64,000 nucleotides of DNA from JBEVOS01 sp964563395 (GCA_964563395.1 CAZLWK010000016.1:6305-70304); one strand, 5' to 3'; counted from the first letter of the stretch, positions 25,961 to 35,475 are shown. Numbers and translations: made by a program. Notes: a model not told the origin generated them from the sequence alone.

Positions 25961-28231
25961 ATGTCCGAAGAGAAACGCACCTTCACCGACGAGGAAGCGC
26001 TCGCCTTCCACCGCGCCGCGCCGGCCGGCAAGCTCTCCGTCACCCCAACCAAGCCGATGGCGACGCAGCGCGATCTTTCGCTGGCCTATTCGCCCGGCGT
26101 CGCGGTGCCGGTGAAGGCGATCGCCGAAGATCCGGACCGCGCCTACGATTACACCGCCAAGGGCAATCTGGTCGCGGTGATTTCCAACGGCACCGCCATT
26201 CTCGGCCTCGGCAATCTGGGGGCCATGGCGTCCAAGCCGGTGATGGAGGGCAAGAGCGTTCTCTTCAAGCGCTTCGCGGACGTCGATTCCATCGACATCG
26301 AAGTGACCACGCAGGACACCGAGGAGCTCATCACCACGGTGCGCAATATCGGGCCGACATTCGGCGGCATCAATCTTGAAGACATCAAGGCGCCGGAATG
26401 CTTTGAAATCGAGGCGCGGCTGCGCGACGATCTCGACATTCCCGTTTTCCACGACGACCAGCACGGCACCGCGATCATCGCCATCGCGGGCCTGTTGAAC
26501 GCGTGCGAAATCACGGGCCGACGCATGTCGGACCTCAAGATGGTGGTGAATGGCGCGGGCGCGGCCGGCATATCGTGCGTCAATCTCGCCAAGCATCTGG
26601 GTGTGCGCGCCGAGAACGTGATCGTGTGCGATTCAAAGGGCGTGATCTATCGCGGTCGCACCCAAGGCATGGATCAGTTCAAAGCCGCGCTCGCCGCCGA
26701 CACGAAGCATCGCACTTTGGCGGACGCCATGGCGGGCGCCGATTGCTTCTTCGGCCTCTCCGTCGCCGGCGCGGTGACCAAGGAGATGGTGAAATCGATG
26801 GCGCCCAAGCCCATCATCTTCGCCATGGCCAATCCCGATCCGGAAATCACGCCGGAGGATGTGCTCTCCGTGCGCAATGACGCGATCATGGCCACGGGCC
26901 GTTCGGACTACCCCAACCAGGTCAATAATGTTCTCGGCTTTCCCTACATTTTCCGTGGCGCGCTCGATGTGCGCGCACGCACGATCAACGAGGAAATGAA
27001 GGTCGCGGCGGCGCGCGCGCTGGCTGAACTCGCCAAGGAGGACGTGCCCGACGAAGTGGCCGCCGCCTATCATGGCCGGAGGCTGAAATTCGGCCCCAGC
27101 TACATCATTCCAACGCCATTCGATCCGCGCCTCATCGCCACCGTGCCGCCCTATGTCGCGCAAGCGGCGATGGACACTGGCGTCGCGCGCAAACCCATCG
27201 CGGACATGGAAGCCTATCGCGAGAGCCTCGCGCAGCGGCTCGATCCGACGGCGGCGCTTCAGCAGCGCATCCAAACCGCCGTGCGCCGCGAGCCCAAGCG
27301 CATCGTGTTCGCCGAAGGCGAAGAGCCCAGCGTCATTCGCGCAGCTTATGCGTTCCAGGAGCTCGGTCTGGGCGAAGCGATCCTCGTCGGCCGGGACGAA
27401 CAAGTGGCGCGCAACATGGCGCTTGTCGGCGTGCCGGAAGATGCGGGGCTGCGCATCGTCAATGCGCGCGTCTCCGATCAGAACCCCGCCTACACGGACC
27501 TCATCTATAAGCGCCAGCAGCGCTACGGGCTCTTGCATCGCGACGCGCAGCGGCTGGTCAATCAGGACCGCAACGTGTTCGGCGCCTGCATGGTGGCGTT
27601 GGGTCACGCCGACGGCATGGTGACGGGCACGACGCGCAATTACGCGACCGCGCTCGAGGATGTGCGCCGCGTGCTCGATCCCGCGCGCGGCGGGCGCATG
27701 ATCGGCATGTCCATCGTGTTGTCACGCGGGCGCACCATCTTCATCGCCGACACCAATATCGCCGAATTCCCGGACGCCGCGGAGCTCGCCCAGATCGCCA
27801 TCCAGGCGGCCGCCGGCGCGCGCCGCTATGGCGTGACGCCGCGCGTGGCGTTCGTATCGCATTCCACGTTCGGCAATCCGCGCATGGAGCGTTCGGAAAA
27901 AATTCGCGACGCGGTCACGCTTCTCGATCGGCGTGAGGATCTCGACTTCGAATATGAAGGCGAGATGAGCCCGGAAGTTGCGCTCAATCCTGATGCGCGG
28001 CGCCTGTTTCCGTTCTCTCGCCTATCGGAGCCGGCCAATGTGCTGATCATGCCGGCGATCCATTCGGCCTCGATCTCCACCAATCTCTTGGCGGTGCTGG
28101 GCGGCGCGACAGTGATCGGGCCGGTGCTGCTTGGGCTTGAAGCGCCAGTGCAGATCGCGCCGCTAGGCGCGACGGTGAGCGACATCGTCAATTTCGCGGC
28201 CATCGCCGCGTTCGACGCGCAGCGCGGCTGA
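25961..28231 (+). CDS. maeB: NADP-dependent malic enzyme with C-terminal phosphotransacetylase-like domain
   Basis: A 756-residue two-part protein. Residues 1 to about 430 form malic enzyme (YSPGVAVPVKAIAEDP, FHDDQHGTAIIAIAGLLNA, the nucleotide-binding KMVVNGAGAAGISCVNL), which decarboxylates malate to pyruvate. The remaining part is a PTA-like domain (GHADGMVTGTTRNYATALEDVRRVLDP) that in MaeB acts in regulation by acetyl-CoA rather than as an active transacetylase. It gives NADPH and pyruvate for growth on C4 acids and links to mdh elsewhere in the window. Confidence 0.96.
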   Translation: MSEEKRTFTDEEALAFHRAAPAGKLSVTPTKPMATQRDLSLAYSPGVAVPVKAIAEDPDRAYDYTAKGNLVAVISNGTAILGLGNLGAMASKPVMEGKSVLFKRFADVDSIDIEVTTQDTEELITTVRNIGPTFGGINLEDIKAPECFEIEARLRDDLDIPVFHDDQHGTAIIAIAGLLNACEITGRRMSDLKMVVNGAGAAGISCVNLAKHLGVRAENVIVCDSKGVIYRGRTQGMDQFKAALAADTKHRTLADAMAGADCFFGLSVAGAVTKEMVKSMAPKPIIFAMANPDPEITPEDVLSVRNDAIMATGRSDYPNQVNNVLGFPYIFRGALDVRARTINEEMKVAAARALAELAKEDVPDEVAAAYHGRRLKFGPSYIIPTPFDPRLIATVPPYVAQAAMDTGVARKPIADMEAYRESLAQRLDPTAALQQRIQTAVRREPKRIVFAEGEEPSVIRAAYAFQELGLGEAILVGRDEQVARNMALVGVPEDAGLRIVNARVSDQNPAYTDLIYKRQQRYGLLHRDAQRLVNQDRNVFGACMVALGHADGMVTGTTRNYATALEDVRRVLDPARGGRMIGMSIVLSRGRTIFIADTNIAEFPDAAELAQIAIQAAAGARRYGVTPRVAFVSHSTFGNPRMERSEKIRDAVTLLDRREDLDFEYEGEMSPEVALNPDARRLFPFSRLSEPANVLIMPAIHSASISTNLLAVLGGATVIGPVLLGLEAPVQIAPLGATVSDIVNFAAIAAFDAQRG

Positions 28232-28235
28232 TCAT

Positions 28236-29930
28236 CTAGGCGGTGCTTGGGGCCGCGCTTGCTTCGCGCCGCGCCACGAGGCCCTGCCGCGCCCATTCGG
28301 CGAGGCACAACGCCACCGCGACAAGGCCGAGCAGCGCCGTGAAATCGAACACCGGCGCATAGCCGATCTGCTCGACCGCCTCGCCGACGGGCCCACGCCC
28401 GAGCGAGCCGACGAGGAGCGTGAGCGAAGAGAGCAGCGCGTATTGCACCGCGCTGTAATCCTTGACCACGATGGACGACAAATACGCCACAAAGGCCGCG
28501 CCCGCGAAACCGCCCGCGATGTTCTCGCCGCTGATCGCCAGCAGCAAGCGGCCCATGCGATCATCGATGCCGAACGCGGCGAACAACGCAGAAAGCCCGG
28601 TTGCGTGCAAGAACGCGTCCAGCCCCGCGCCGCCGCGCGCCAATTCGGCATAGAGAAGATTGCTGGCCGCCGCGATCACCGCCCCGATCGTCACCGCCGC
28701 CATGCGCCCGATGCGCAGCAGCGCGACGCCGCCAAGCGCGATGCCGAGGATCGTCATCAAGGTGCCGAATATCTTCGAGGCGAACGCCACCTCGTCATTC
28801 GTGTATCGCAGTTCGGTGAGATAGAAGGGAAACGCCAGCGGACCCCAAATGGAATCCGTGATGCGATAGAGCAGGATCAAGGCGAGCGCGAGGATCGCCG
28901 CGAAACGCAGCCGGCCGACGAGTTCGGCCAAGGGCTCAAGAATGGCGCCATAGAGATGATCAAACGCCGCCTGCGCGCCCTTGGGCGGCGGCAAGGGCGC
29001 GGCGATGGTGCGCCGACCGTTCTTGCGCATCCAATCGAGCGTCGCGCCGATCAAGGCGGGAAAGATCACCGTGGCGACGATAATCCACGGACCCGTTTCG
29101 GTCATGAAAGCGCGCGCGCTCGGCTTGTTGGGATCGGCGGGATTGGCGCCGATCACCGAGCCCATGAACACGCCAAGCGTGATGATCGCCCACGCCCAGC
29201 CGATGAGGACAAGGATGAGCGCGGCATTACGCACGCGCGGCTCAAGCGCGCCCGGCTCGATGAGGCGCTGCCCCAAGCGGCGCGCGCCGAGCGGCGTTTC
29301 CGGCTCCGGCGCCATGAGCGCGCCAATGATCGCCGCAAGCATGATCGCCGCGCCGACGAGATAGACCCCGTTCCACGACATGCGCGCCGCCAGCATCAGC
29401 GCGCCCGCCCCGCCGACGAGCGCGGCCGTACGATAGCCGAATTGATAAATCGCCGAGAGCAGATCGAGCGGCGCGCCATCATCGGCCGCTTCGATACGCC
29501 ATGCGTCGATGACGATGTCCTGCGTGGCCGACGCAAAGGCGGCGAGCACAGCGGCGATCGCGAAGAGGCCGAGATTAGTCGCCGGATTGAGAGAAGCGAT
29601 CAAGGCGAGGCAAAGCGCGATGACGATCTGGCAAATCAGAATCCAGCCGCGCCGACGCCCAAGCCGCGCCAGGAACGGCGGCGGAATGCGATCGACGGCG
29701 GGCGACCACAGGAACTTGAAGGCATAAGCAAGGCTGATCCAGGACAGCACGCCGATCGTGGCGAGATCGACGCCAGCCTCGCCCAGCCACGCGTTCAAGG
29801 TTCCGATGACCATCGCGAACGGCAAGCCGGAGGCGAAGCCGAACGCCGCCATCGCCGCCGCCTTCGGCTTGCGCAAACTGGCGATGATGTCTGGCGCCTT
29901 TGGCTTTTGCGGCGCGGCGGCGTCCGTCAT
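28236..29930 (-). CDS. ampG: AmpG-family muropeptide permease (MFS)
   Basis: Inner-membrane transporter (564 residues, about 14 hydrophobic segments) for import of anhydro-muropeptides during peptidoglycan recycling. The family start GFASGLPFAMVIGTLNAWLGEAGVDLATIGVLSW and KFLWSPAVDRIPPPFLARLGRRRGWIL are clear, as is SATQDIVIDAWRIE. It is longer than E. coli AmpG because of a large central loop. The gene converges with maeB (4-base gap) and lies 44 bases downstream of the hybrid kinase gene. Confidence 0.9.
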   Translation of the reverse strand: MTDAAAPQKPKAPDIIASLRKPKAAAMAAFGFASGLPFAMVIGTLNAWLGEAGVDLATIGVLSWISLAYAFKFLWSPAVDRIPPPFLARLGRRRGWILICQIVIALCLALIASLNPATNLGLFAIAAVLAAFASATQDIVIDAWRIEAADDGAPLDLLSAIYQFGYRTAALVGGAGALMLAARMSWNGVYLVGAAIMLAAIIGALMAPEPETPLGARRLGQRLIEPGALEPRVRNAALILVLIGWAWAIITLGVFMGSVIGANPADPNKPSARAFMTETGPWIIVATVIFPALIGATLDWMRKNGRRTIAAPLPPPKGAQAAFDHLYGAILEPLAELVGRLRFAAILALALILLYRITDSIWGPLAFPFYLTELRYTNDEVAFASKIFGTLMTILGIALGGVALLRIGRMAAVTIGAVIAAASNLLYAELARGGAGLDAFLHATGLSALFAAFGIDDRMGRLLLAISGENIAGGFAGAAFVAYLSSIVVKDYSAVQYALLSSLTLLVGSLGRGPVGEAVEQIGYAPVFDFTALLGLVAVALCLAEWARQGLVARREASAAPSTA

Positions 29931-29974
29931 GCCTTACTCCTTGCCTGTTCTGGGCGCGGCGCCTCTGCGCGCCG

Positions 29975-31759
29975 TCAGACCGCACCAGCTTTCGCCCTGC
30001 CAGTAAAGCGGGCCGCGACACGTGCGAGGCGGCTCTGATCGACTGGCTTGGTGATGAAATCGTCCATGCCGGCGGCGAGCGCGGCGTTGCGCTCCTCCTC
30101 GCCCGCGTCCGCCGTCAACGCGACGAGCGGGGTGTGGGCGGCCGGCCCCGGCAAGGCGCGAATGCGCGCCGCGGCGCCGAACCCGTCAAGCCGCGGCATC
30201 CGCAAATCGAGCAAGATCAAATCATAAGGCGCGAGTTGCGCCGCCGCCACGGCCTCTTCCCCATCGCCGACGACATCGACGGTCGCGCCGCCGCGCGTGA
30301 GCAGCGTCCGCGCCAAGAGCGCGTTGATCGGATTGTCCTCCGCCAGCAGGATGCGTGCGCCGGCGAGCGCGTCGGAGGAAGGCTCTTCCTCGTTGGGAAG
30401 CTCGATCTTGGCCGAATCGGTCTCGTCCAGTGCGGACAAGATGCGCTCCACAAGGGAACGACGACGCACCGGCTTGACCACGTAATGCTGCACGCCCAGC
30501 GCGCGTGCGCGATCGATCAGGCTCCGCTTTTCTTGCGGCGCGACGGCGATGACCGCGCGCGCGGACGCTTTCCAGCCCTCCAAATCGGCGCGCGCGAACG
30601 TGTCGAGGCCGTCGATCAACAGCACGTCGGGCGCGGCGTCGGCCGGCGTGAGCGTGGCCCCGAGCGCCTGCAAATTCGCGACGAGCGCGCTTTGAACGAT
30701 GCGCGAGGCGCTGACGAGCGCAACCTTGCGTCCCGCCAGAAGCGGCGGCGGCGCGCGCTCCAGGAAGGTGAAGGGCGCCTCGATCCAAAAGCGCGCGCCC
30801 TGGCCGGGCCGGCTGGTGACGCCGACATCCCCATTCATCGCGTTCGCCAAGCGCTTGACGATTGCGAGACCCAGGCCGGCGCCGCCATGAAGCCGCGCGG
30901 TCGACGCATCGGCCTGCGCGAACTCCTCGAAGATGCGGTTCTGCAATTCGGGCGGCACGCCGGGACCGCTGTCCGAAACGGAAAGTCGAAGCCGCCCCTC
31001 CATCGGCGCGCTAAGTTCAAGAATCACGCCGCCTTTTTCGGTGAATTTCACCGCATTGCCGGCCAGATTGAAAATGATCTGCCGCAGGCGGCCATCGTCG
31101 CCAAGCACGCGGCTCGGCGTGCCGGCGCGGGCGATGACGGCGATGTCGAGACCCTTGGCGTGCGCCTTGGGCGATAGAAGCTCCGCCACCGATTGAAGCG
31201 TCGCTTCGGGATCGAAGGGCGCGGCTTCCAGCGTGACGCTGCCAGCCTCAAGCCGCGCATAATCGAGAATCTCGGTGATGATATCGAGCAGGTGCTCGCC
31301 TGATTGCCGGATCGCGCCAACGTATGTCGATTGCGCCGGCTCCAGATGCGATTGCGCCAAAAGCCCGGCCATGCCGAGAATGCCGTTGAGCGGCGTGCGC
31401 AATTCATGCGTCAGCGTGGCGAAGAGGACCGTCTTGGCGCGCGCGGCCTCATGCTCGGCGGCGGCGCGCTCCGTGACATCCCTGCCGACGATGAGGCTCG
31501 CGCCGTCGGGAAAGCGGCGCTCTATCCATTCGATGCGCCGCCCATCCGGCGCCGCGGCGTCGAAGCGCCGCTGATCTTGAACGAAATCCGGAGGGCGCAC
31601 GCGCCCCCAGGGCGGGCGGCCCGGCCCGATCCATTGGCGAAACCGGGCGCGGAACGCGGAATTGGCGCGCAGCACCGCGCCATCTGGGGCGAGCACGGCC
31701 ATCGCGTCCGGCGTGGCGTCGAACGGGTCGAAGATGGTGGCGGGCGCGAGCGCCGTCAT
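29975..31759 (-). CDS. soluble hybrid sensor histidine kinase with two receiver domains
   Basis: A 594-residue cytoplasmic kinase without membrane segments. A PAS domain (about 8-98) senses an unknown signal; HisKA carries H118 (FATLTHELRTPLNGILG); the ATPase has the N box (IIFNLAGNAVKFT), G1 (VSDSGPGVPPE) and G2 (LHGGAGLGLAI). Then comes a first receiver-like domain (about 344-443) whose start lacks the acidic pair (KVALVSASR), though D383 and K429 exist, so it may be a pseudo-receiver. The second receiver (about 468-590) is complete, with E474/D475, phospho-acceptor D518 and the KP motif. No response regulator gene is adjacent. Confidence 0.88.
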   Translation of the reverse strand: MTALAPATIFDPFDATPDAMAVLAPDGAVLRANSAFRARFRQWIGPGRPPWGRVRPPDFVQDQRRFDAAAPDGRRIEWIERRFPDGASLIVGRDVTERAAAEHEAARAKTVLFATLTHELRTPLNGILGMAGLLAQSHLEPAQSTYVGAIRQSGEHLLDIITEILDYARLEAGSVTLEAAPFDPEATLQSVAELLSPKAHAKGLDIAVIARAGTPSRVLGDDGRLRQIIFNLAGNAVKFTEKGGVILELSAPMEGRLRLSVSDSGPGVPPELQNRIFEEFAQADASTARLHGGAGLGLAIVKRLANAMNGDVGVTSRPGQGARFWIEAPFTFLERAPPPLLAGRKVALVSASRIVQSALVANLQALGATLTPADAAPDVLLIDGLDTFARADLEGWKASARAVIAVAPQEKRSLIDRARALGVQHYVVKPVRRRSLVERILSALDETDSAKIELPNEEEPSSDALAGARILLAEDNPINALLARTLLTRGGATVDVVGDGEEAVAAAQLAPYDLILLDLRMPRLDGFGAAARIRALPGPAAHTPLVALTADAGEEERNAALAAGMDDFITKPVDQSRLARVAARFTGRAKAGAV

Positions 31760-31812
31760 TGTGCGTCGATGCGGCGCGAACGCTTAACAAAGCCTGAGCG
31801 AGACCGGCGCGC

Positions 31813-33324
31813 CTAGGCGCGTTGCATCTGCGACTCGCCGGCCATGACACGGCGGAGGCTCAGCGCCTCGGCGATATGGATGCGGCGCACGCCGTCCGCG
31901 CCGTCCAGATCCGCGATGGTGCGCGCCACCCGCAAGGTGCGGTGATAGGCGCGGGCCGAAAGGCCGAGTTGGCCGCTGGCTTGCGCCAGAAGCGCGGCGC
32001 CCTTTTCATCGGGCGCCGCGGCGCGCTCCAAATCGGTGACCGACATTGAAGCGTTGATGGCGCCGGGCGTGCGCCGCGCTTGGGCGTCGCGCGCTTGGGC
32101 GACGCGCCCCGCCGCCTCGCTGGTGCCTTCGGCGGGCGCCGGCAGCGCCAGGTCGGCCGGCGTCACCGGCGGCACGTCGAGCTGAATGTCGATCCGATCC
32201 AACAAGGGCCCCGAAAGGCGTCCCTGATAGTCAGAGGCGCAGCGCGGACCGCGCCTGCACGCCCCCGCGCCAGGGCCGCCCCCGCATCGGCACGGATTCA
32301 TCGCCGCCACGAGTTGGATGCGGGCGGGGTACGTCACTTTGTGATTGGCCCGCGCGATCATCACCGTGCCGGTTTCGAGCGGCTGGCGCAGCGCGTCGAG
32401 CACGTGCGGACTGAATTCCGGCAATTCGTCGAGGAACAAGACGCCGCAATGGGCGAGGCTGATCTCGCCAGGCCGCGCGCGTAATCCGCCCCCGACCAGC
32501 GCCGCCATGCTGGCCGAATGGTGCGGCGCGCGAAACGGGCGCGCGCGTGTCAGCCGCCCGCGTTCAAGCAGACCCGCCACGGAATGCACCATCGAAACTT
32601 CGAGCAATTCCTCCGGCTGCAGCGGCGGCAACAGCCCCGGCAGCCGTGCCGCCAGCATGGATTTGCCTGAGCCGGGCGGCCCCACCAGCAAGAGATTGTG
32701 ACCGCCGGCGGCGGCGATCTCGAGCGCGCGCTTGGCCTGCTCCTGGCCCTTCACCTCGCGCAGATCGGGCATGGCCGCGCCCTCGATCAGCTCGCCACGC
32801 GCGGGCGGGGCGATCACGGGGCCGTTCCGAAAATGATTGATCAATGAGATCAGCGAGCCGCCGGCCAACACCTCTCCGCCCGCCCACGCCGCCTCCGAAC
32901 CGCAGGCGGCGGCGCAGACAAAGCCCATGCCCCAGCCGTGGGCGGCCATGGCAGCGGGCAAAACCCCGGGCGTGGCGGCGAGCGCGCCGTCCAAGCCGAG
33001 CTCTCCGAACACGACCACGCCGTCCAGGGCGTCCTTTGGCAAGACGCCGATGGCCGCCATCAAGGCAAGCGCGATCGGCAGATCGTAATGGGCGCCTTCC
33101 TTCGGCAGGTCGGCGGGCGCGAGATTGACGATGACGCGCCCAGCGGGAATGGCGAGGCCAAGACTGGCGAAGGCCGCGCGGACCCGCTCACGCGATTCGG
33201 TGACGGCCTTGTCGCCGAGGCCGACGATCACGATGCCAGCCGTCCCGCCAGCCAGCTGCACCTGGACGTCCACGCGCCGGGCCTCGAGACCGGCGAAGGC
33301 CACAGTCGTCGTACATGCGCTCAT
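31813..33324 (-). CDS. YifB/ComM-family Mg-chelatase-like AAA+ ATPase
   Basis: A 503-residue ATPase similar to ComM, the hexameric branch-migration helicase of natural transformation in Vibrio; in other bacteria it is called YifB and its role is less clear. An N-terminal Lon-like fold (VQVQLAGGTAGIVIVGLGDKAV) precedes the AAA+ core with Walker A GPPGSGKSMLA, the HHSAS motif and the zinc-type CRCGG...CRRGPRC cysteine group. The C-terminal Mg_chelatase_C domain is present (RAYHRTLRVARTIADLDG). Upstream are two near-matches to a LexA box. Confidence 0.92.
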   Translation of the reverse strand: MSACTTTVAFAGLEARRVDVQVQLAGGTAGIVIVGLGDKAVTESRERVRAAFASLGLAIPAGRVIVNLAPADLPKEGAHYDLPIALALMAAIGVLPKDALDGVVVFGELGLDGALAATPGVLPAAMAAHGWGMGFVCAAACGSEAAWAGGEVLAGGSLISLINHFRNGPVIAPPARGELIEGAAMPDLREVKGQEQAKRALEIAAAGGHNLLLVGPPGSGKSMLAARLPGLLPPLQPEELLEVSMVHSVAGLLERGRLTRARPFRAPHHSASMAALVGGGLRARPGEISLAHCGVLFLDELPEFSPHVLDALRQPLETGTVMIARANHKVTYPARIQLVAAMNPCRCGGGPGAGACRRGPRCASDYQGRLSGPLLDRIDIQLDVPPVTPADLALPAPAEGTSEAAGRVAQARDAQARRTPGAINASMSVTDLERAAAPDEKGAALLAQASGQLGLSARAYHRTLRVARTIADLDGADGVRRIHIAEALSLRRVMAGESQMQRA

Positions 33325-33379
33325 GCTCCGCCCCCAGCGCCGTTGTCCACAGGCTCTGGGCGTAAATCATACGAATATG

Positions 33380-33439
33380 GAACAAACACGCAACAAAAAT
33401 CGAACTGGGCGCTGCGTGGTAAACGATCTTTTAACGTTC
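33380..33439 (-). promoter_or_regulatory. candidate comM promoter with two LexA-like boxes, each one mismatch from consensus
   Basis: On the minus strand TATGAT (33371-33366) may be a -10 with TTGCGT (33393-33388) as -35. GAAC-N7-CAAC at 33380-33394 overlaps this promoter and GATC-N7-GTTC at 33425-33439 lies upstream. Both differ by one base from the alphaproteobacterial LexA pattern GTTC-N7-GTTC (or its reverse complement). Confidence 0.35.
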
Positions 33440-33458
33440 TTATCCCAGCGCCGCAACG

Positions 33459-34103
33459 CTACCAGCGAGTCTCCGCTGTCGTGACCGTCGGCTGAAACGC
33501 CTGCGCTTCCCCGACCGCGGCGCGGGACGCGCGCACATCCATCAGCGACACCACGCGCGTCACGCCCGAGGTGACGCTGGCGATTTCCGCGGCCCGCTGC
33601 AATTCGGCGTCCGAGGCGACAACGCCCATCAGGTAGACCGTGCCGCGATGCGTCTCGACATTGATGTTGACGCCGCGAACGTTCGGGCTGGCGAGAAGCC
33701 GGGTGCGGACCTGGGCGGTGATCATTTCGTCGCCCGTGTTGCGCATCAGCCGGTCCGGCTCGCCGATCTGAATTTCGTTATAGACCTCGCTCACGCCACG
33801 CACCGAGCGGGCCACGAATTCGGCCATGTCGCGATGCTCTTGGGTGGGCGCGGGCCCCGACAATAGAACGCGGCCGGCGGCGACCTCGACGTCGACCTGC
33901 CGATAAGCGGGGCGATCGAGCGCGGCGAGACGCGACTTGATGGTGTTGGAGGCGAGCGCGTCGTCGATGCCTTCGCCGATCGGTCGGTCCTGCATGGCCA
34001 TGACGCCGACGCTGGCGCCGGCGGCGGCGCCGAGCGCGACGCAGCCGTTCAAGGCGGGTGCGGCGACGAGCGCCGCAAGGAGGGGCAAAGCGCGCATGTG
34101 CAT
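33459..34103 (-). CDS. double-BON-domain lipoprotein (DolP/YraP-like)
   Basis: A 214-residue outer-membrane lipoprotein candidate: signal sequence and lipobox ALNGC (C21), then a glycine-rich stretch and two BON domains (SNTIKSRLAALDRPAYRQVDVEVAAGRVLLSG.. and GDEMITAQVRTRLLASPNVRGVNINVETHRGTVYLMG..). E. coli DolP has the same plan and lies beside yraN and rsmI, exactly as here, so it is likely the orthologue. DolP supports outer-membrane integrity. A second Met (residue 3) could be the start. The last about 20 residues are unconserved. Confidence 0.85.
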   Translation of the reverse strand: MHMRALPLLAALVAAPALNGCVALGAAAGASVGVMAMQDRPIGEGIDDALASNTIKSRLAALDRPAYRQVDVEVAAGRVLLSGPAPTQEHRDMAEFVARSVRGVSEVYNEIQIGEPDRLMRNTGDEMITAQVRTRLLASPNVRGVNINVETHRGTVYLMGVVASDAELQRAAEIASVTSGVTRVVSLMDVRASRAAVGEAQAFQPTVTTAETRW

Positions 34104-34180
34104 GACCTGACAGGCGCACGATGCAGCAATCGAATTGCGACGGGCTTAACGTCATCGCGCGATTCACATTTAACAAAACG

Positions 34181-34549
34181 CTAATCGCGGTCGCCGACGA
34201 GCCATGCGCCCCGAGCGTGGCGCGGCAGAAGCCCAGCGCCGACGACAATGACATCGAAGCGGATCGGCGCGCGCATGAGGCGCCAGCGGCCGGCGAGCGC
34301 TTCCGCCGCGCGTGCAAGCCGCCTCTGCTGCATCGGGGTCACGGCGAAAATGCCGGCCTCGTAGGTCGACCGCGCCTTCACCTCCACGATCACCAGCACG
34401 CCGTTCTTCATCGCCGCGAGATCAACCTCGCCAAAGGGCGTGCGGGCGCGGCGCGCCAGAATTCGATAGCCTTTCGCGATCAGGTAGAAGGCGGCGATCC
34501 ATTCCGCCGTGCGGCCGCGCCTCTCGGCGGCGCGCCGCTTTTCAGTCAT
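34181..34549 (-). CDS. yraN: YraN-family (UPF0102) nuclease-fold protein
   Basis: A 122-residue protein with the restriction-endonuclease-like core of UPF0102: GRTAEWIAAFYLIAKGYRILARR, GEVDLAAMKNGVLVIVEVKAR (with the catalytic-type E-V-D and E-V-K residues), and FDVIVV. Its cellular role is unresolved. It overlaps rsmI by 8 bases (34542-34549) on the same strand and is followed by the BON protein gene. Confidence 0.92.
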   Translation of the reverse strand: MTEKRRAAERRGRTAEWIAAFYLIAKGYRILARRARTPFGEVDLAAMKNGVLVIVEVKARSTYEAGIFAVTPMQQRRLARAAEALAGRWRLMRAPIRFDVIVVGAGLLPRHARGAWLVGDRD

Positions 34550-35402
34550 CGGCGGCGTCCTTCAGCGCGAGCGCGCGCGCATAGGCATCGCGGCGCGGCA
34601 CGCCCAAGGCGCGCGCGGCGGCGGCGGCGGCCTCCTTCACGCCGACGCGTTCCAATGCATCGATCAGGAACGCATCGATCTGCGCCGCGCTCGCCGGATC
34701 CGGCGGCGCAGGCGCGTCGATCACGACCACGATCTCGCCTTTCGGCGCCGGCGCGCCCGCATAATGCGCCGCAAGCGAGGGCAAATCCCCGCGACGGAAT
34801 TCCTCGAACATTTTCGTCAGTTCGCGCGCCACGACGGCGCCGCGCGGGCCGAACGCTTCGCTCATGTCCTTGAGCGAATCCGCCAAACGCGGGCCAGATT
34901 CGAATAGGATCAGCGTGGACGGAATCTCGGCGAGGCCCGAGAGAAAGGCCGCGCGCGCGCCTGCCTTGGCGGGCACGAAGCCGGCGAAATGAAATTGGTC
35001 GGTCGGCAAGCCGGCGCCCACCAGCGCGGCCAAGACGGCGGAGGCGCCTGGAATGGGCGTGACGCGTCCGCCCGCCGCGATCACCGCCCTCGCCAGCTTG
35101 AAGCCAGGATCGGAAATCAAGGGCGTGCCAGCGTCGGACACCAGCGCGACTGCGTCGCCTCGCGCCACCGCCTCCACGATGCCTTCACGCACGGCGGCGT
35201 CGCTGTGGTCGTGATAGGAGGAGACGGGCGTGTTGATTCCGTAGGCGTCGAGGAGCTTGCGCGTCACCCGCGTATCCTCGGCGTAGAGCCGCGCCGCCCC
35301 GGCCAGAACATCGAGCGCGCGCAGGCTGATGTCGCGAAGATTTCCGATCGGGGTCGCCACCACATAAAGGCCCGGTTCGAGCGCTGAATTCGCCGCTGGC
35401 AT
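34542..35402 (-). CDS. rsmI: 16S rRNA (cytidine1402-2'-O)-methyltransferase RsmI
   Basis: Tetrapyrrole-methylase-fold enzyme that 2'-O-methylates C1402 of 16S rRNA. Family motifs are GLYVVATPIGNLRDISLRAL, YAEDTRVTRKLL and LVSDAGTPLISDPGFKLARA. The start at 35402 gives 286 residues, the normal length. A second in-frame ATG at 35477 would overlap the start codon of the divergent LpoA-like gene (CATG at 35475-35478), so 35402 is preferred, but neither has a good Shine-Dalgarno. Confidence 0.94.
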   Translation of the reverse strand: MPAANSALEPGLYVVATPIGNLRDISLRALDVLAGAARLYAEDTRVTRKLLDAYGINTPVSSYHDHSDAAVREGIVEAVARGDAVALVSDAGTPLISDPGFKLARAVIAAGGRVTPIPGASAVLAALVGAGLPTDQFHFAGFVPAKAGARAAFLSGLAEIPSTLILFESGPRLADSLKDMSEAFGPRGAVVARELTKMFEEFRRGDLPSLAAHYAGAPAPKGEIVVVIDAPAPPDPASAAQIDAFLIDALERVGVKEAAAAAARALGVPRRDAYARALALKDAADD

Positions 35403-35475
35403 GGGCCATGGACGCGGCTGGCGACCCTCAATAGGGTCGCGCCGCGTCTTTTCGGGTTCGTTCGGAGGTTTGCTC

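Noticed and set aside
28443..30038. 531-codon frame antisense to ampG
   Set aside because: Charged, repetitive shadow translation; ampG motifs on the other strand are clear.
33380..33405. Two exact GAAC motifs upstream of the ComM-like gene as a LexA box
   Set aside because: They are too far apart; only the near-match GAAC-N7-CAAC has the right spacing.
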